From Alistipes sp. (GTDB lineage Bacteria; Bacteroidota; Bacteroidia; Bacteroidales; Rikenellaceae), in the NCBI GenBank assembly GCA_020026395.1, contig JAHHQM010000004.1:1-64000 (forward strand): DNA of 64,000 nt, given 5' to 3'. This document shows positions 1-8,839 of the stretch, in pieces. The notes under the pieces are model-generated. The model ran no database searches. It had not been told where the DNA came from and saw only the letters and a list, made by a program, of their open reading frames with translations. The translations under genes and the position numbers were made by a program. Each line of letters starts with the position of its first letter. Within the stretch, counting starts at the first letter, position 1.

Positions 1-152
1 GTGAGATAAAGAGTTATTTGAAAGCATGAGAAATATGGCGGTTCGGAACAGTCCGGCTTTTTCTTATCCATTGCCCGTTCTCGTGCGAGTTTTATCCAAT
101 CTGTTGATAGTCAAATAAAACCTACCTGATTACAACAAATATACATAAATTC

Positions 153-183
153 TTGCATAGTTCCGAATGTTTTTCTATTTTTG
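153..183 (+). promoter_or_regulatory. Bacteroidetes-type promoter for a candidate small RNA
   Basis: A TTG at 153-155 lies 20 nt upstream of a perfect TAnnTTTG box (TATTTTTG, 176-183), the -33/-7 arrangement used by the Bacteroidetes primary sigma factor. No convincing ORF follows. The predicted start near 190 leads straight into a hairpin and T-run at 242-275, so it probably drives a short non-coding RNA. Confidence 0.5.
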
Positions 184-189
184 TACCGT

Positions 190-275
190 AAGAAGTTCTA
201 TATCTTACCACAATAAGGCTATATGCCGAAGGTTTTTCTACGGTCTCCGCGTACTCCGTGGAGGCCTTTTTTATT
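190..275 (+). ncRNA. Candidate small RNA 1 (about 85 nt)
   Basis: The unit is bounded by the promoter at 153-183 and by a hairpin plus T-run. The hairpin arms are GGTCTCC near 243 and GGAGGCC near 260, followed by TTTTTTATTTT. An AAGGC at 215-219 could also pair with GCCTT at 264-268. No reading frame in this interval has coding character. The function is unknown. It is directly followed by a second promoter-hairpin-U-tract unit of similar size, which supports tandem small RNA genes. It could instead be an attenuated leader of something no longer present. Confidence 0.4.
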
Positions 276-298
276 TTAAGGTCTTGCGGAGGAGAAAA

Positions 299-329
299 TT
301 TGTTCCGAGAAAGATTTATATTACCTTTA
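299..329 (+). promoter_or_regulatory. Promoter for second candidate small RNA
   Basis: TTTG at 299-302 is separated by 19 nt from TACCTTTA at 322-329, a near-consensus Bacteroidetes promoter. The predicted start, around 336, coincides with the 5' arm of a long stem-loop (334-399). This makes promoter plus structured transcript more likely than chance. Confidence 0.45.
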
Positions 330-333
330 CATC

Positions 334-404
334 AAAGGCTTCGAAATGTTGAGAGGCGCGGATTGTAGTTCCGCGCGACGCTGGCATTTCAGAGCCTTTT
401 TTTG
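334..404 (+). ncRNA. Candidate small RNA 2, highly structured (about 70 nt)
   Basis: The outer arms AAAGGCT (334-340) and GAAATG (343-348) pair with CATTTC (385-390) and AGCCTTT (393-399). Inside is a perfect 7-bp hairpin, GCGCGGA (356-362) with TCCGCGC (370-376). A run of seven T follows at 397-403. With the promoter just upstream, the whole unit looks like a free-standing small RNA. It converges on the YgbA-family gene, whose stop codon lies 2 nt away, so it could also act as an antisense or transcription-end element for that gene. Confidence 0.45.
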
Positions 405-405
405 T

Positions 406-699
406 TTAGAATCCGATCAGATGGCGGATGCTGGCGATGGGGTGGTAGAGCATCATCCGCGGGCTCGAAAAGCGCATGACACGTTTGATCTTTTCGCGCA
501 TGGCGGGCTTGTAGCAGTGGGTCGTGCAACGGCTGCAACTCGTTTTGTGGTCGCCGTATCGACAGCGGTCAAGGCGCATGTGGGCATACTTCATCAATTC
601 GCGGCACTCGTCGCAGAGTTCGCGATTCCCTTCGGCCTTTCGGCAATAGAGGCGGATCATCAGTGTGACGATCCGTTTTTCGTATTCGATGCGTGGCAT
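406..699 (-). CDS. YgbA/nitrous oxide-stimulated promoter family protein
   Basis: This 97-residue protein closely follows E. coli YgbA (Pfam YgbA_NO). It has an N-terminal helix with LMIRLYC, a CDECREL motif, a YAHMRLDRC segment, a CSRCTTHCYKP cysteine cluster and a C-terminal RMMLYHP. Six conserved cysteines in CxxC-like pairs suggest metal or Fe-S binding, though this is inference. In Enterobacteria the gene is induced by nitrosative stress. Here it stands alone and ends next to the small RNA unit at 334-404. The family is normally about 100 residues, so the gene looks complete. Confidence 0.85.
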   Translation of the reverse strand: MPRIEYEKRIVTLMIRLYCRKAEGNRELCDECRELMKYAHMRLDRCRYGDHKTSCSRCTTHCYKPAMREKIKRVMRFSSPRMMLYHPIASIRHLIGF

Positions 700-744
700 A
701 GTGAGGACAAAGGTAGGATTTTTTTTCGGAATCCAGCCTTAATG

Positions 745-2052
745 TCATTCCATGCCGACCCACATACGCCTGAAGTTGATGATCATCTTATTGAACTTGG
801 TCATTTCAGGGAGGCCGTAGAGCATATCATGGGTCGAAGCCTGAATATCACCCTCCACAGCCACTGCAATCGAATCGGTTTTTACCGTCCGATCTCCAAT
901 TTTATACTTTAAATTTGTGTGGAAAACCTTTGAAATACCAATCCCTCCGGCTCCTGCATAACGGATGGAATCGGTTGCGGATCGGCCTTTAAACAAATCC
1001 CGATTCTTTTGGTAATACTTATTCGTCAGACCGCAATAAGCTGCGCCCGTATCCAATAAGGCTTCGAGGTGATCTCGTGAGGTGTAATCGTATAAATCTA
1101 TGATGAAGCCGTAATTTCCGGATCGATACATGTTGGGGGCATAGATCGGCGTTTCGGATGGCTTTTCGGGAATGATGACCATTTGTGAGGCAAAATCAAA
1201 CTGAATCTCCCCAAGCGGCATCATCGTCTGACTGCCTAATACACAGTTGAGTTTTGTGGCTTTTAATTTGGCATCGGCTTCCGCATTACCGGTCGAAAAG
1301 TCTATGATCTGAAAAGGCACGTTCCGATAAACGATCTCGCCAAAGCGTAAGGAATCAACAATGGCAAAACTACTTTTTATATTTGAGACCCCGTTTACGG
1401 TAATGCCTGCCTCGTCAATGGATTTAATCCCTAAATTTTCTGCAAGTTCTCGTGACATTACATTTGCGCCAGCTCCCGTATCGTAATTCACACGCGCAGG
1501 TTTGCCGTTTATCAATACATCGACATAAATCGATACCGGATCGTCACGTTTCCCGGAATAATAAATAAACGGAACTTTCACCGTTTTATAGGGGCGGTCT
1601 ATGCGAAAACCTCCTGCCTGATACATTGCCTTGTATTGGCGTTCGTGTCCGACAAAAGCATCGATTGGGGCTTGTCCCGATTGCGCAATGACTTCATTGC
1701 AAGCATCCAGTATTTGAGATGCATCGTCGAATTTTCCCAAACGAGCCGCATCATCAGCCATGTAAAACAGGATGCTGGGTGCGCTTCCTCCGATTTCGGT
1801 CTGATATTTAGTCAATAATACATTGCCATAATATAGCGCCGAGTCCGGTTGGTTGAAGAAATGTGCGAGGAAGAACTTTGAAAGGGGTTTAAGAAACGGC
1901 ACTTGTATTTTGTTGCCATCTTTTTCATAAAGACTTCGCAACTGATGCCACGATTGGTTATTCATGGCATTCCCGATTTGCTCGTCAATTGATTGGGCAT
2001 AGGCATAGGAAACGAATGTAAAAGCCATGATTATGCTTATAAATTTTCTCAT
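745..2052 (-). CDS. Secreted two-lobed retropepsin-like aspartyl protease
   Basis: This is a 435-residue protein. I chose the ATG at 2052 because it gives a signal peptide ending in YAYAQ at about residue 19; the upstream in-frame ATG at 2127 adds a non-signal extension. After a helical region (residues 25-150), two DTGA catalytic motifs appear at residues 191-194 and 334-337. Each is preceded by hydrophobic strands (VNYDTGA, ALLDTGA), giving two aspartyl-protease lobes in one chain. The family (clan AA, Asp_protease_2) is common in Bacteroidetes and acts in the periplasm or at the surface. Its substrate is unknown. It is divergent from the acetyltransferase gene at 2145. Confidence 0.85.
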   Translation of the reverse strand: MRKFISIIMAFTFVSYAYAQSIDEQIGNAMNNQSWHQLRSLYEKDGNKIQVPFLKPLSKFFLAHFFNQPDSALYYGNVLLTKYQTEIGGSAPSILFYMADDAARLGKFDDASQILDACNEVIAQSGQAPIDAFVGHERQYKAMYQAGGFRIDRPYKTVKVPFIYYSGKRDDPVSIYVDVLINGKPARVNYDTGAGANVMSRELAENLGIKSIDEAGITVNGVSNIKSSFAIVDSLRFGEIVYRNVPFQIIDFSTGNAEADAKLKATKLNCVLGSQTMMPLGEIQFDFASQMVIIPEKPSETPIYAPNMYRSGNYGFIIDLYDYTSRDHLEALLDTGAAYCGLTNKYYQKNRDLFKGRSATDSIRYAGAGGIGISKVFHTNLKYKIGDRTVKTDSIAVAVEGDIQASTHDMLYGLPEMTKFNKMIINFRRMWVGME

Positions 2053-2114
2053 AATTTTAGGGTGTAAACAACCATAAAGATAATGATTTTTCTTAAGAAT
2101 ATCCATATTAGTCG

Positions 2115-2122
2115 TATCTTTA
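2115..2122 (+). promoter_or_regulatory. -7 box upstream of the acetyltransferase gene
   Basis: TATCTTTA, one mismatch from TAnnTTTG, sits 22 nt upstream of the ATG at 2145. No good -33 TTTG is visible at the expected spacing, so the promoter call is moderate. Confidence 0.4.
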
Positions 2123-2144
2123 TACACTAAAAACCGAAAAAACG

Positions 2145-2786
2145 ATGATGCACGAAGTCAATCCGAAGGAAACCCCACGAGCCGAAGCTTTTGAATTGTG
2201 GATGAAAGCCCCGATGCCGATGGTCACACTGATGAAAACCCTTGATGTCAGCTGCCTTGTGCGCCTCAGCCGACGCAAAGGACTGAAATTCAACATGCTG
2301 ATGTGCTGGTGTATCGGGTGCGCGGCAAGCCGTGTCAAGGAGTTCTATATGCTGCCCGTCGGGGATAAACTCATGGCATATGATTCGCTGGCGGTCAATA
2401 CGATCGTGGCGAATCGCGAAGAGGGGCTCAACTCGTGCGACATTCCGTTTATGGGCGATTTCAACCAGTTCAACAACGATTATCTGCACTTTACAAACCT
2501 CGCCGCCGAGAAATGCCGCAATTACGATCTGCCGGACAGTATGGTGATCGGCACCTCGTCACTTGCCCGATATGAGATCGACGGGGCGGTGGGGATGTAT
2601 AGCGGCATCTTCAATAATCCGTTTATGATCTGGGGAAAATACAAACGCGGTTTTTTCCGAACGACACTGACCGTGTCTTTTCAATTTCATCACACGCAAA
2701 TGGACGGAGCCGATGCCGCCCGTTTTCTCACCGAACTGCAAAACAAAATTAATACTTTAAATCTGACAAAAGGACTGCCCGGATAG
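2145..2786 (+). CDS. CatA-like O-acetyltransferase (chloramphenicol acetyltransferase fold)
   Basis: This is a 213-residue protein, the usual CAT length. The C-terminal HHTQMDG at about residue 182 matches the CAT catalytic HHxxxDG motif, in which His is the general base. Upstream features such as FNMLMCWCIGCAAS and MYSGIFNNPFM fit the CAT trimer fold. Chromosomal CatA-like proteins of this type in gut Bacteroidetes often acetylate unknown substrates, so drug resistance cannot be assumed. The start could be the ATG at 2145 or the adjacent one at 2148. The stop codon lies inside the terminator hairpin at 2768-2797. Confidence 0.85.
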   Translation: MMHEVNPKETPRAEAFELWMKAPMPMVTLMKTLDVSCLVRLSRRKGLKFNMLMCWCIGCAASRVKEFYMLPVGDKLMAYDSLAVNTIVANREEGLNSCDIPFMGDFNQFNNDYLHFTNLAAEKCRNYDLPDSMVIGTSSLARYEIDGAVGMYSGIFNNPFMIWGKYKRGFFRTTLTVSFQFHHTQMDGADAARFLTELQNKINTLNLTKGLPG

Positions 2787-2800
2787 GCAGTCCTTTTGTC
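2768..2800 (+). terminator. Intrinsic terminator overlapping the acetyltransferase stop
   Basis: AAAGGACTGCC (2768-2778) pairs perfectly with GGCAGTCCTTT (2787-2797) around a short loop, and T residues continue in the 3' arm. The stem contains the TAG stop codon at 2784-2786. Confidence 0.8.
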
Positions 2801-2854
2801 CTGATGGAAAGCAATTAATTTGACATCTTATTTTATCATTGATTCGGAAAATTT

Positions 2855-5176
2855 TTATCTGACTTTAAATTCTGTCCAACTATCAACTTTATAGTTATAT
2901 TGTGAGGCTTCGAAACCATCCCATACCCAAATGGTTTTTAGTGTAGGGCTTCCTAATGTGTTGAGTTCCGTAATTGAAGATCCGTAGATCAAATCGAGTT
3001 CGGAGAGATGGTTGTCGCCACAAGTCAGACGAGTCATTTGGTAATTGTTTTTTACATTTAGGGTCGTCAATTGATTTGAAGAGCAGTTGCACGATAGAAG
3101 ATCATACATTTTTTTTAGATTCAACTCGGTGATTTTGTTACTATTACAATCCAATTGTTGCATTTTATTGCAGGTGGCGATATTCAAGATTGTTAATTGG
3201 TTCTGCGAACAGTCTAATTCTTTGATTTTGGAATTTTGTCTCAGATCCAACTCTTGAAGATAACATCCTGTGCAATATAGAATTTCAAGGAATAAATTGT
3301 TTCTTAACGACAGTGTTTTCAGCGAATTGAAACTACAATACAACTCGGTGATGTTGGTAGCGTTGAAAATATCCAATTCGTGAAGTTGGTTTCCGCTGCA
3401 ATCTAAATAAAGCAGTTCGGTATTTTGTGATACATCCATTTGGGAAATCTGATTGTAACTGCAAATAAGTTTTGTCAGTTCGTAATTGTGCGACAAATCC
3501 AATGATGTCAGTAGGTTGGAACTGCAATCAAGCACCTGAAGATGGGTGAGTTTTTCGATTCCTTCGAGCGAAGATATCTCTCTGCAATCTGCATGAATTT
3601 CGGTAATTGCCATCGCTTCCGGAATTGAGATTTCGAAATCTCCATCAGTGTCGAATGTACTCACCAGATAATCTTTGAATTTTGGATCGGTAAATTCGAG
3701 ATAGTCTTTAGGCTTTTCTTCGGGTTGAGTGGTGATGTCTGTTCTGGTTACGCCATATTTGCCGTTTATGTCCCATGAAATAACTATTAGAGAGTAATTT
3801 GTATTGCTGTAAAGTCCGTTGATTGAGAAAGACGTGCCGTGAGTATTTAATGCATCTATATCGGTGATTTGTATACTGTTGAGTATGCAGATGTCACAGA
3901 TTCCCGATTCGCTGAACCATGCGAGTTGCTGTTCGAGGTCTTCGGTGGTCAGCATATTGTAGATGGCTCCGACTATATTTGCTTGAGATGCTTTGCAACT
4001 GAAAGTCACATTGTGAATTGGGTCATAGCCTTCTTTATCACCAAATTGCGAGGTGACTTTGACCGTCGGTCCTCCTTCTTCGTTTAGAGGTGCAAGCATA
4101 ATTTTGTCGCGAAGAGTTTCAGTTTGACCGTTTTTGTAGGTTAATTGCACAACCATTCCGATCCAACTTTGAGGTTTGTAGGGAATGCTGAGTACAAGAC
4201 CTGTTCGGGTATTGATCTCCTTGATTTGGCTTTCGGTTATGATTTTGCCCAAATTGGACATGCCCATTCCCGGTACAACCGATTCGAAAAAGTCGTATTC
4301 GTCCAGATTGCCAATGAAGTAATGACCTTCTACAATAGGATTGCCGCACATTACCGTGAATGTCCCCAGATCAAATGAACGGTTTCCTTTGCCGTCACCT
4401 GCCTCACAAAATATGGTCAAGGGGTAGAGTTCCGTGTCGATTCTGCCCGAAACCGTTCCTCCGTTGGGCTCTTCTGCAAGATAGACCATACTGTAAGCAA
4501 GACCGGGTTCGGATTTTGTCGGAATCCAAAGACCTTCATTATTTTCACCACTTTCGTTGTTGAGGAGTTTCAGATCTTCTTCGGAAAAGATCTGTTTGGC
4601 ACCGTTCATGTGGTTTTTGATAAATTTGTCGAGTGAGAGTTCGCTGGATTGCAGTAATTCATCCAAATCCTTTTTGAGGAAGCATTTGTAGAATAATTTG
4701 CAAACATTTTGAGTCGTGGATCTGAGGGCAAAAACGGTTTCTTGTCCAAAATTGTAGGCTCCTGTGATCAGTTCGATCGCTTGAGGGTGAAGATCGGATG
4801 TTTGAACAATGGTGTATACCAATTCTTGAGATTTATCTTTGGTTTGTAGAGTAATGTTTGCTTCACGATCTTTTCCCGTGTTGGCATCAATATTGAAAAT
4901 GAATTTTTTTTGTTCGGCTACTTTGGTCTGAATCGGATGGATCCAGTCACGTCCTTCTTCAGTTATTTGATAAGTGCATTCGGTGTTGGTTTTGAAATTT
5001 AGGGTCAGTTCGCCCCCTGTTGCCGCGACTGTTTTCTGTGTTTCGTCACACGATTCGAGGTAGGCTTTTTCTGAGGGTTCTGGTTCAGAATAAGGTGCGA
5101 TTTTTTCGCCTTCATTTTCGCAACTCATCGGAAGAGCCGCCAAAAATGCAAATAGCACCAAGATAAATCTTTTCAT
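2855..5176 (-). CDS. Surface lipoprotein with BACON domain and 21-residue leucine-rich repeats
   Basis: This 773-residue lipoprotein has a signal peptide with lipobox LPMSC (Cys 19). A BACON-like domain spans about residues 48-126. A long middle region (about 130-480) probably holds Ig/FN3-type domains. A calcium-loop-like DTDGDFEIS lies at about 509-517. Nine tandem 21-residue leucine-rich repeats (about 546-735) follow the pattern LxxLDCSxNxLTxLDLS. The repeats resemble the secreted LRRs of Bacteroidetes surface proteins used for binding; the ligand is unknown. The gene is visibly more AT-rich than the housekeeping genes around it, as is its upstream region, which suggests acquisition by transfer. 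Confidence 0.85.
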   Translation of the reverse strand: MKRFILVLFAFLAALPMSCENEGEKIAPYSEPEPSEKAYLESCDETQKTVAATGGELTLNFKTNTECTYQITEEGRDWIHPIQTKVAEQKKFIFNIDANTGKDREANITLQTKDKSQELVYTIVQTSDLHPQAIELITGAYNFGQETVFALRSTTQNVCKLFYKCFLKKDLDELLQSSELSLDKFIKNHMNGAKQIFSEEDLKLLNNESGENNEGLWIPTKSEPGLAYSMVYLAEEPNGGTVSGRIDTELYPLTIFCEAGDGKGNRSFDLGTFTVMCGNPIVEGHYFIGNLDEYDFFESVVPGMGMSNLGKIITESQIKEINTRTGLVLSIPYKPQSWIGMVVQLTYKNGQTETLRDKIMLAPLNEEGGPTVKVTSQFGDKEGYDPIHNVTFSCKASQANIVGAIYNMLTTEDLEQQLAWFSESGICDICILNSIQITDIDALNTHGTSFSINGLYSNTNYSLIVISWDINGKYGVTRTDITTQPEEKPKDYLEFTDPKFKDYLVSTFDTDGDFEISIPEAMAITEIHADCREISSLEGIEKLTHLQVLDCSSNLLTSLDLSHNYELTKLICSYNQISQMDVSQNTELLYLDCSGNQLHELDIFNATNITELYCSFNSLKTLSLRNNLFLEILYCTGCYLQELDLRQNSKIKELDCSQNQLTILNIATCNKMQQLDCNSNKITELNLKKMYDLLSCNCSSNQLTTLNVKNNYQMTRLTCGDNHLSELDLIYGSSITELNTLGSPTLKTIWVWDGFEASQYNYKVDSWTEFKVR

Positions 5177-5950
5177 AATATAAGGATTTAAGGGTTAATG
5201 TATGGCAAATATAATAAAGTTATTTTACTAATCAAGGTGTTTATTTAATTTATTTGTTTAATGTGTGTTTATTTATTATTTTATTTGTAAATACAGGCAG
5301 GGGTTTTTATTGTCTATTTGGAGTGAATTAGATGCTATTTGATGGATTTTGTGTGTAATGGGACGGAAAAGTAAAATGAATGATGGATATTATTTATTTT
5401 AATATTTATGTATATATATTGCTATTATTTAAATAATATATGAAAAACAAACGTTTTTAATTATTTTAAAGCAAAAATAAAATTTTGTTTTTGCGGATTG
5501 TGACGATTCGAACTCTGATTTGAAATGCGGGTGTGAAAATGTCCGAAAATCGGAATGAAGACCGATCCGATTGGAGCCTCGGTTGAAAGCGGTAAACATA
5601 TTGTTGCTTATATGTTTTGCTTCTACGGGTAATGTGTACGGATTGGATTTACGGTATGAAGAGTGGTCAAGAGGAACAAGATCCCTTTTGAAGAGATATC
5701 GGGTGAAGAGTGCGAATTGCGCGAGACAAAGGATACGGATGAATTGTTCGGGCATAAATTATGTGTCCGAATTTTTGATGGTGCAGGCCGTGGAAAAAAG
5801 TGTTGCGGATAGTGGAATAATTGTGAATTTTAAGGAGTATAAGACTGGGGTGCGATTGTCCTTTTGGCCGATTTTAATGATGCTTGAGTTTTTATGAGAT
5901 TTCGATAACCCTGTCCGATAAAAAAGGATTCGACAATGACGATTAATAAA
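5177..5950. other. AT-rich intergenic region without a credible gene
   Basis: About 770 bp separate two lipoprotein genes. The part at 5200-5470 is extremely AT-rich. Small overlapping ORFs exist on both strands (5571-5897 plus, 5429-5755 minus), but neither has a recognisable domain, signal peptide or coding composition. The stretch may be decayed DNA that arrived with the LRR gene. Confidence 0.5.
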
Positions 5951-5985
5951 ACAAAAGAGGAACGGTACTTCCGTTCCTCTTTTGT
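5951..5985 (-). terminator. Strong intrinsic terminator for the FISUMP lipoprotein gene
   Basis: A perfect 15-bp stem (5951-5965 with 5971-5985) encloses the loop TACTT. Its A-rich 5' arm gives a U-run when read on the minus strand. It lies 20 nt past the stop codon of the gene ending at 6005 and could work in both directions. Confidence 0.85.
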
Positions 5986-6004
5986 TTATTGAAATTTTAA
6001 AATA

Positions 6005-8713
6005 CTATTCCTTGCAGCATCTTACCGAGTAACCCAGCGAACGGTATTTATCCAGATCGCTGTTGATGGATCCGGGTCGCGAAATCACCTTTTGGAAATA
6101 GAAATAACGGGCGTTTGCGTCTGCCGTGGTCGATGACCAGTAGTTACCCGAACGGGTCGAACCCAAACCGATCAGGTTGCCTGCTGAATAGTTGCGCGAT
6201 CCCTGTGCGGGATACCATGTCGTTTGGCCGTTGTGGGTGTAGGTCATGCCGTACAGCGCCTGATCCCATGCCGTCACGCCGTCGATGTAGCTGTGGTTGT
6301 TGTCCAGACCTTCCCATGTCGTAATCTCGGGAACTTTGTAACCTGCGGGGCAGGGATCGTTCAGAGTTTTTTCGGCTGCCCAGAGGGTTTTCTTGGTGCG
6401 CTTGCTCCAATCCTGCGACGAGGTGGTCTTGGCGTTGTAGAATGTCATCGGGTGCGAGGCGGCCGTGAGGTAGTCGGCACTCGTCTTCTCCATGCCCCAC
6501 ATAAGGTGCTCGAATGCGGGATTGACGATCGTGGCCTCGCGTGCGAGTTTGAAGGCTTCGGCCGAAGTCTCGGTGGTCGTGCCGCCATAGAACGGATCTT
6601 TGCGTCCCCACTGATAATACAGGCCGTAGGCGTTGGTGTCGCCGGGCGTCGTGCCCATTGCACCCAAGTTACGATCCATAAATTCGGCACCGCTTGCGTA
6701 AACCATCGTTGCAGGGGTATCCGTAAGCCAGATGTGCCAGCTCCAGACCACTGCACCGTTCTCCGTAAGGGCAATTACGGCATTACCTTTCTCGGCCGAT
6801 GCCTTGAACGAGATCTTGCCTTTTGAGGGGTCGAGTTTTACGTCCGAAATCAGATCTTTGCGATCCATCCACAACCAGTCAGCTACCATGTTTTCGTTCA
6901 GCGTGATTTGCGCATCGTAACCTGCCGTAGCCTCGTTGCCGACGCCGTTACCGCGAACCGTGGCCGAGAAACAGTAGTCGCCCTCGGCGGATACGATGTA
7001 GGAGTTTGCGGTGGCGGTGGCGCTCAAATCGACGGCTTTTTCGACGAAGAGCGAAAGCGGGAATTCGACCTCCGAACTGAGCTTGACGAAGATCTTTTCG
7101 GCCGCTTCGTCGGCGCGTACCGATACGAACAGCGGGGTAGTCTCCTCGCCCGAAACTTCGATTCCGTTGCCCTCGGCGTTGGCGACCATCAGGTGCTCGT
7201 CACCTGCCGTAGCCATCCAGAAACCGATCTTGTCGATTGCAAATACGGGCTTTGCGTTGTTGCCGACCGATTCGCCTGCCGTGGTCTTCACGCGGGGCGT
7301 GCCCTCCATCGAGGTCAGCGCCCAAAAGTAGTTGTCCCCTTCGGCGACGATGCCCACAAAGGGTTTTACGGCATCGGGCGTGCACTCGATTACGAGCGAC
7401 GTGCCGTCCGTAAAGTGGATCGTTGCGGTATTGCCCTCCTCGGTTAAAGAGGTTGCCATTGTTTCGCGTTTTGCGTAGAGCTCGGCGAATTTGGCGATGT
7501 TGGCGTTGATCTCCACGACGCGCTGCTGCATCTCCTCTGTGGGGACGAACAAACGGTTCAGGTGGATCTCATAATTCGAATTGAATCGGATATTGACCAT
7601 GCGCTCGGTGAAATTCACCTCCTGCAACATCGAAATCTGCTCCTCGGAGGTGGCTTTCACGGTATTGCCCTGCGTATCGGTGATCTGCCACGGCTCGGCC
7701 GCGCCGCGCGTGATGCGCAGTCCGTCCATCTTGGCGGCAGCCTCCTCGAAGGTTACCGTCCAGAAACCTTTGGCATCGACACCCATCACGGGACGGTTGC
7801 CCTTTACCTTTATGGGATTGCCTTTGCGATCCTTCAGCCAAGGCTGTCCTTCGAGCGTGCAAAGACGCCAGCAGGCCTCTTCTCCGTTGAGTGCAATGCC
7901 CACAAACGGGGCCTCTTTCGTCAGGTTCGAGGTCGGGATCGACAGCGTTTTGCCCTCCTCGTTGGTGAGCGTAATGTCGGCGGTATGCTCCTCGATGTTC
8001 TCAATAAGACCCTCATAACGGATGATCTCCGAGGCCGTTCCGATCATTTTGTTCAGCTGTGCAATGACCTTTTCGCAGTCGGGCTGGGGCTCGCCTTCTT
8101 TTCCCAATTGCAGGAATTTGCCATCGTAGAGGATCACCTTTACGTATTCGTCGGTCTCTTCAACTTTTTTGAACAGCGAAACGATCTCTTTGCCAGTGGC
8201 TACGAGGTCTTTACCTTCATTATCCAAAATCGGGGTCTGAGGCTTTGCAAGGTCGATCATCCAGATGGCATTGTCCGAAATCGAGGTGTGGGGACAATCT
8301 GCCGTGGTAGCTACGGGAGCACCCTCGGCATTCTTCAGAAGACGGCTCTTGCCCTCGAGATTCACCGCCCAGCAGAGATTACCCTCGGGATCGGTATCCA
8401 CGCCGATCAGCGGGGCGGAGTCGGTCGCCGTGCAGGATATGAGAATTGTGTCGCCGTCGGTGAACGTAAGACGGGCTTCGAGGTCGTTGATCTCGGCTCG
8501 GGAGATCTTGATGTCGGACGGCTTGCGGTTCAGGTCGTAGAATACCTTCACTTCTGCGTTCAACGCTTCGGAGCGTGCCCGCATTTCGTCGGTTACCTCT
8601 ACGCCGGGTTCGGGCGTGGGCGGTGTCGGGGGGATGATCTCGTTGGTCGAGTCATCGTCGCAGGCGCCCAGCATCAGAAGGGCAAGACTGCAAATCAAAA
8701 AGAATCGTTTCAT
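6005..8713 (-). CDS. Large lipoprotein: three DUF4988/PL29-N-like modules plus FISUMP domain, under B12 riboswitch
   Basis: This is a 902-residue lipoprotein. The ATG at 8713 gives a signal peptide with lipobox MLGAC (Cys 18); the in-frame ATG at 8770 adds a non-signal extension. Three similar modules lie at about residues 42-208, 213-390 and 394-556. Each has a helix, a T-D-G-x-T strand, PFVGI/PLIGV, CWRL/CWAV/FWAL, a PV-x-x-ID-x-x-GFW-like motif and a final hydrophobic strand. They resemble the DUF4988/PL29 N-terminal region. A beta domain (about 563-665) follows, then a C-terminal FISUMP domain (about 668-902) with FMDRNLGA, DPCPAGYKVP, YWSST and VRC. It is probably surface-exposed. The cobalamin riboswitch upstream implies a corrinoid-related role, which is inference; no btuB lies next to it. 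Confidence 0.85.
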   Translation of the reverse strand: MKRFFLICSLALLMLGACDDDSTNEIIPPTPPTPEPGVEVTDEMRARSEALNAEVKVFYDLNRKPSDIKISRAEINDLEARLTFTDGDTILISCTATDSAPLIGVDTDPEGNLCWAVNLEGKSRLLKNAEGAPVATTADCPHTSISDNAIWMIDLAKPQTPILDNEGKDLVATGKEIVSLFKKVEETDEYVKVILYDGKFLQLGKEGEPQPDCEKVIAQLNKMIGTASEIIRYEGLIENIEEHTADITLTNEEGKTLSIPTSNLTKEAPFVGIALNGEEACWRLCTLEGQPWLKDRKGNPIKVKGNRPVMGVDAKGFWTVTFEEAAAKMDGLRITRGAAEPWQITDTQGNTVKATSEEQISMLQEVNFTERMVNIRFNSNYEIHLNRLFVPTEEMQQRVVEINANIAKFAELYAKRETMATSLTEEGNTATIHFTDGTSLVIECTPDAVKPFVGIVAEGDNYFWALTSMEGTPRVKTTAGESVGNNAKPVFAIDKIGFWMATAGDEHLMVANAEGNGIEVSGEETTPLFVSVRADEAAEKIFVKLSSEVEFPLSLFVEKAVDLSATATANSYIVSAEGDYCFSATVRGNGVGNEATAGYDAQITLNENMVADWLWMDRKDLISDVKLDPSKGKISFKASAEKGNAVIALTENGAVVWSWHIWLTDTPATMVYASGAEFMDRNLGAMGTTPGDTNAYGLYYQWGRKDPFYGGTTTETSAEAFKLAREATIVNPAFEHLMWGMEKTSADYLTAASHPMTFYNAKTTSSQDWSKRTKKTLWAAEKTLNDPCPAGYKVPEITTWEGLDNNHSYIDGVTAWDQALYGMTYTHNGQTTWYPAQGSRNYSAGNLIGLGSTRSGNYWSSTTADANARYFYFQKVISRPGSINSDLDKYRSLGYSVRCCKE

Positions 8714-8839
8714 ATTAACTTTTTTGTGGTTTGTATGCAACACATTTCCTCCCCAGGGTATGGGGAGCATCGTAAATATAATCTTGTAAAAACAACCGAA
8801 ATCGGAGTCCCGTTCCGCGAGGAGTTCCGATGTCGAATC

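Noticed and set aside
346..912. 188-residue plus-strand ORF over the YgbA-family gene
   Set aside because: It is antisense to a clear conserved gene, spans its 3' and 5' ends and has no recognisable domain.
2145..2786. Interpretation of the CAT-like gene as an antibiotic resistance gene
   Set aside because: The HHxxxDG motif shows the enzyme family, but chromosomal members in gut Bacteroidetes often have other substrates and no mobile context is present.
5571..5897. 108-residue plus-strand ORF and its 108-residue minus-strand counterpart (5429-5755)
   Set aside because: Both occupy the same AT-rich region, with no signal peptide, domain or coding composition in either.
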